NCBI GenBank assembly: GCA_039566865.1
Contig: CM076943.1
Coordinates: forward strand, 13,626,001 to 13,690,000
Reading direction: 5' to 3'
DNA length: 64,000 bases
From: Aurelia coerulea
Taxonomy: Eukaryota; Cnidaria; Scyphozoa; Semaeostomeae; Ulmaridae
Both the position numbers and the translations under genes were made by a program. The notes under the pieces are model-generated. The model had not been told where the DNA came from and made no database searches. It saw nothing but the letters and a program-made list of their open reading frames with translations. Shown in pieces: positions 60,701 to 64,000 of this stretch; position 1 is the stretch's first letter, and each line of letters starts with the position of its first letter.

Positions 60701-63700
60701 ATGAATAGGAAATGATTTTAGAGCACAGTCAATGGTTGAAATCTTATGAAAATATATTGAATACATCGGTTATGAAGCTTTGTTTGATTAAATTCACTCA
60801 AATCGAGGAATGTTCTTTCATACATTTGAAACTTCATCAGGTTAATGAGGTTCAAATGATAGTAAACTTGTCAAGAGAAAATGAAGCCACAACACAGTCT
60901 ATGGTTGAAATCTTATGAAATTATATTGAATACATCGGTTATGAAGCTTTGTTTTTTAAATTTATTCAAATCGAGGTATTTTCTTTGAAACATTTGAAAC
61001 CACATCAGGTTAATGAGGTTCAAATGATAGTAAACTTGTAAAGGGGACATGGAGCCAGACCACATTCTATGTTTGAAATCTTATGAATTTGTAATAAATC
61101 GATGGGATGTGAAACTTTAATTGAGTAAATTAATTCAAATCGACGAATATTCTTTGAAACATTTGAAACCTCATCAGGTTAATGAGGTTCAAATGATAGT
61201 AAACTTGTCAAGAGCAAATGAAGCCAGAACACATTTTATGTTTGAAATCTTATGAATTTATATTGAATACATCTGTTATAAAGCCTTGTTTGATTAAATT
61301 CACTCAAATCGAGGAATGTTCTTTCATACATTTGAAACTTCATCAGGTTAATGAGGTTCAAATGATAGTAAACTTGTCAAGAGAAAATGAAGCCACAACA
61401 CAGTCTATGGTTGAAATCTTATGAAATTATATTGAATACATCGGTTATGAAGCTTTGTTTTTTAAATTTATTCAAATCGAGGTATTTTCTTTGAAACATT
61501 TGAAACCACATCAGGTTAATGAGGTTCAAATGATAGTAAACTTGTAAAGGGGACATGGAGCCAGACCACATTCTATGTTTGAAATCTTATGAATTTGTAA
61601 TAAATCGATGGGATGTGAAACTTTAATTGAGTAAATTAATTCAAATCGACGAATATTCTTTGAAACATTTGAAACCTCATCAGGTTAATGAGGTTCAAAT
61701 GATAGTAAACTTGTCAAGAGAAAATTAAGCCAGAACACAGTCTATGGTTGAAATCTGATGAATTTATATTGAATACATCTGTTATAAAGCCTTGTTTGAT
61801 TAAATTCACTCAAATCGAGGAATGTTCTTTCATACATTTGAAACTTCATCAGGTTAATGAAGTTCAAATGATAGTAAACTTGTCAATAGAAAATGAAGCC
61901 ATAACACAGTCTATGGTTGAAATCTTATGAAATTATATTGAATACATCGGTTATGAATCTTTGTTTTTTAAATTTATTCAAATCGAGGTATTTTCTTTGA
62001 AACATTTGAAACCACATCTGGTTAATGAGGTTCAAATGATAGTAGACTTGTAAAGGGGCCATGGAGCCAGACCACATTCTATGTTTGAAATCTTATGAAT
62101 TTATAATAAATCGATGGGATGTAAAACTTTAATTTATTAAATTCATTCAAATCGAGGAATATTCTTTGAGAAATTTGAAACCTCATCAGTTTAATGAGGT
62201 TCAAATGATAGTAAATTTGTCAAGAGCAAATGAAGCCAGAACACATTTTATGTTTGAAATCTTATGAATTGATAATAAATAGATGGGATGTGAAACTTTA
62301 ATTTATTAAATTCATTCAAATCGAGGAATATTCTTTGAGAAATTTGAAACCTCATCAGTTTAATGAGGTTCAAATGATAGTAAACTTGTCAAGAGCAAAT
62401 GAAGCCAGAACACATTTTATGTTTGAAATCTTATGAATTGATAATAAATAGATGGGATGTGAAACTTTAATTGATTAAATTCATTCAAATCGAGGTATAT
62501 TCTTTGAAACATTTGAAACCTCATCAGGTTAATGAGGTTCAAATGATAGTAAACTTGTCAAGATAAAATGAAGCCAGAACACAGTCTATGGTTAAATACT
62601 TATAAATTTATATTGAATAAATCGGTTCTGAAGCTTTGTTTGATTAAAATTATTGAAATCGAGGTATATTCTTTGAAACATTTGAAACCTCATCAGGTTA
62701 ATGAGGTTCAAATGATAGTAAACTTGTCAACATAAAATGAAGCCAGAACACAGTCTATTGTTGAAATCTTATGAAATTATATTGAATACATCGGTTATGA
62801 AGCTTTGTTTTTTAAATTTATTCAAATCGAGGTATTTTCTTTGAAACATTTGAAACCACATCAGGTTAATGAGGTTCAAATGATAGTAAACTTGTCAAGA
62901 GCAAATGAAGCCAGAACACATTTTATGTTTGAAATCTTATGAATTGATAATAAATAGATGGGATGTGAAACTTTAATTGATTAAATTCATTCAAATCGAG
63001 GTATATTCTTTGAAACATTTGAAACCTCATCAGGTTAATGAGGTTCAAATGATAGTAAACTTGTCAAGATAAAATGAAGCCAGAACACAGTCTATGGTTA
63101 AATACTTATAAATTTATATTGAATAAATCGGTTCTGAAGCTTTGTTTTTTAAATTTACTCAAATCGAGTTATTTTCTTTGAAACATTTGAAACCTCATCA
63201 GGTTAATGAGGTTCAAATTATAGTAAACTTGTAAAAGAACATGAAGCCAAAACACATTCTAACTTTGAAATCCTATGAATTTATAATAACTAGATTGGAT
63301 GTGAAACTTTAATTGATTAAATTCATTCAAATCAAGGTATACTCTTTGAAACATTTGGAACCTCATCAGGTTAATGAGGTTTAAATGATAGTAAACTTAT
63401 GAATAGGAAATGATTTTAGAGCACAGTCAATGGTTGAAATCTTATGAAAATATATTGAATACATCGGTTATGAAGCTTTGTTTGATTAAATTCACTCAAA
63501 TCGAGGAATGTTCTTTCATACATTTGAAACCACATCAGGTTAATGAGGTTCAAATGATAGTAAACTTGTCAAGAGCAAATGAAGCCAGAACACATTTTAT
63601 GTTTGAAATCTTATGAATTGATAATAAATAGATGGGATGTGAAACTTTAATTGATTAAATTCATTCAAATCGAGGTATATTCTTTGAAACATTTGAAACC

Positions 63701-64000
63701 TCATCAGGTTAATGAGGTTCAAATGATAGTAAACTTGTCAAGATAAAATGAAGCCAGAACACAGTCTATGGTTAAATACTTATAAATTTATATTGAATAA
63801 ATCGGTTCTGAAGCTTTGTTTTTTAAATTTACTCAAATCGAGGTATTTTCTTTGAAACATTTGAAACCTCATCAGGTTAATGAGGTTCAAATTATAGTAA
63901 ACTTGTAAAAGAACATGAAGCCAAAACACATTCTAACTTTGAAATCCTATGAATTTATAATAACTAGATTGGATGTGAAACTTTAATTGATTAAATTCAT

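Larger units (their letters stand above)
54377..64000 (+). repeat. Satellite array, unit about 169 bp, continues past the window
   Basis: The unit runs TTCAAATCGAGGTATATTCT, TTTGAAACATTTGAAACC, TCATCAGGTTAATGAGGTTC, AAATGATAGTAAACTTGTCA, ATGAAGCCAGAACACAGTCT, ATGGTTGAAATCTTATGAAT, ATTGAATACATCGGTTATGA. Around 40 units, tandem and head-to-tail, interrupted at 54580-55322, 55546-55930, 56200-56974 and 57333-57735. Unit subtypes alternate in higher-order groups of about 3-5 units (near-identical blocks at 60712, 61218 and 63410). The 60-68 codon frames in some units are not genes. Confidence 0.96.

Noticed and set aside
59870..63616. Repeated 60-68 codon frames (MKPEH.., MILEH..) in the satellite
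   Set aside because: They are the same satellite unit read in one frame; the unit is not a multiple of three and neighbouring units close the frame.
54377..64000. CRISPR array
   Set aside because: The repeats are about 169 bp and contiguous with no unique spacers, in a eukaryotic satellite context.

Overview
This is an AT-rich animal genome window, probably from a cnidarian (anthozoan-like; inferred from an ShKT-EGF-ZP gene combined with L1/CR1-like, Penelope-like and Gypsy elements). It is not prokaryotic: it shows spliced exons, (ATT)n microsatellites, a satellite array and no operons. Nearly all long open frames belong to decayed transposable elements.

I can support one host gene, on the + strand from about 11.95 to 45.9 kb. 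It has about eight exons: signal peptide (11953-12043), ShKT (18655-18777), EGF plus calcium-binding EGF (36964-37206), ZP-N (39488-39847), ZP-C (40573-40795 and 43420-43760, ending in a furin-type site), a short exon (44815 on) and a transmembrane/cytoplasmic exon (45487-45671). Splice phases match across exons 1-7, so the model is well supported up to exon 7. The exon 7-8 junction is unresolved because exon 7 runs into a repeat. The product would be a type I membrane or shed extracellular-matrix protein of roughly 540 residues.

Upstream (1-11.5 kb) is a four-level nest on the minus strand. A Gypsy LTR retrotransposon (5' LTR, tRNA-Lys-type primer site, gag, zinc knuckle, MYND finger, protease, RT, RNase H, partial integrase) is interrupted by an L1-like element (ORF1, PHD finger, endonuclease, RT). 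That element is split by a 1.58 kb TIR element, which itself holds a 147 bp Mutator-like MITE.

Intron 1 (12.0-18.7 kb) holds a TIR element with CGGTTT-rich ends, a small MITE, a tRNA-like SINE, a BEL/Pao scrap and a non-LTR RT with a fold-back duplication. Intron 2 (18.8-37.0 kb) holds a cluster of Penelope-like elements (RT plus GIY-YIG) with hammerhead-like motifs at their 3' ends, several MITEs and a nearly full CR1-like element with an SGNH-esterase domain. Intron 3 is almost entirely a MITE plus a giant inverted repeat. Introns 5-7 hold RT remnants and a G/C-ended repeat.

Downstream (46-53 kb) is a MITE field including hAT-like and TTAA-flanked families. From about 53 kb to the end is a satellite array with a unit near 169 bp and inserted elements. 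The satellite acts as a built-in empty-site reference: it proves the TTAA target of one MITE, and a 14 bp duplication for a 916 bp element carrying a nearly complete hammerhead ribozyme.
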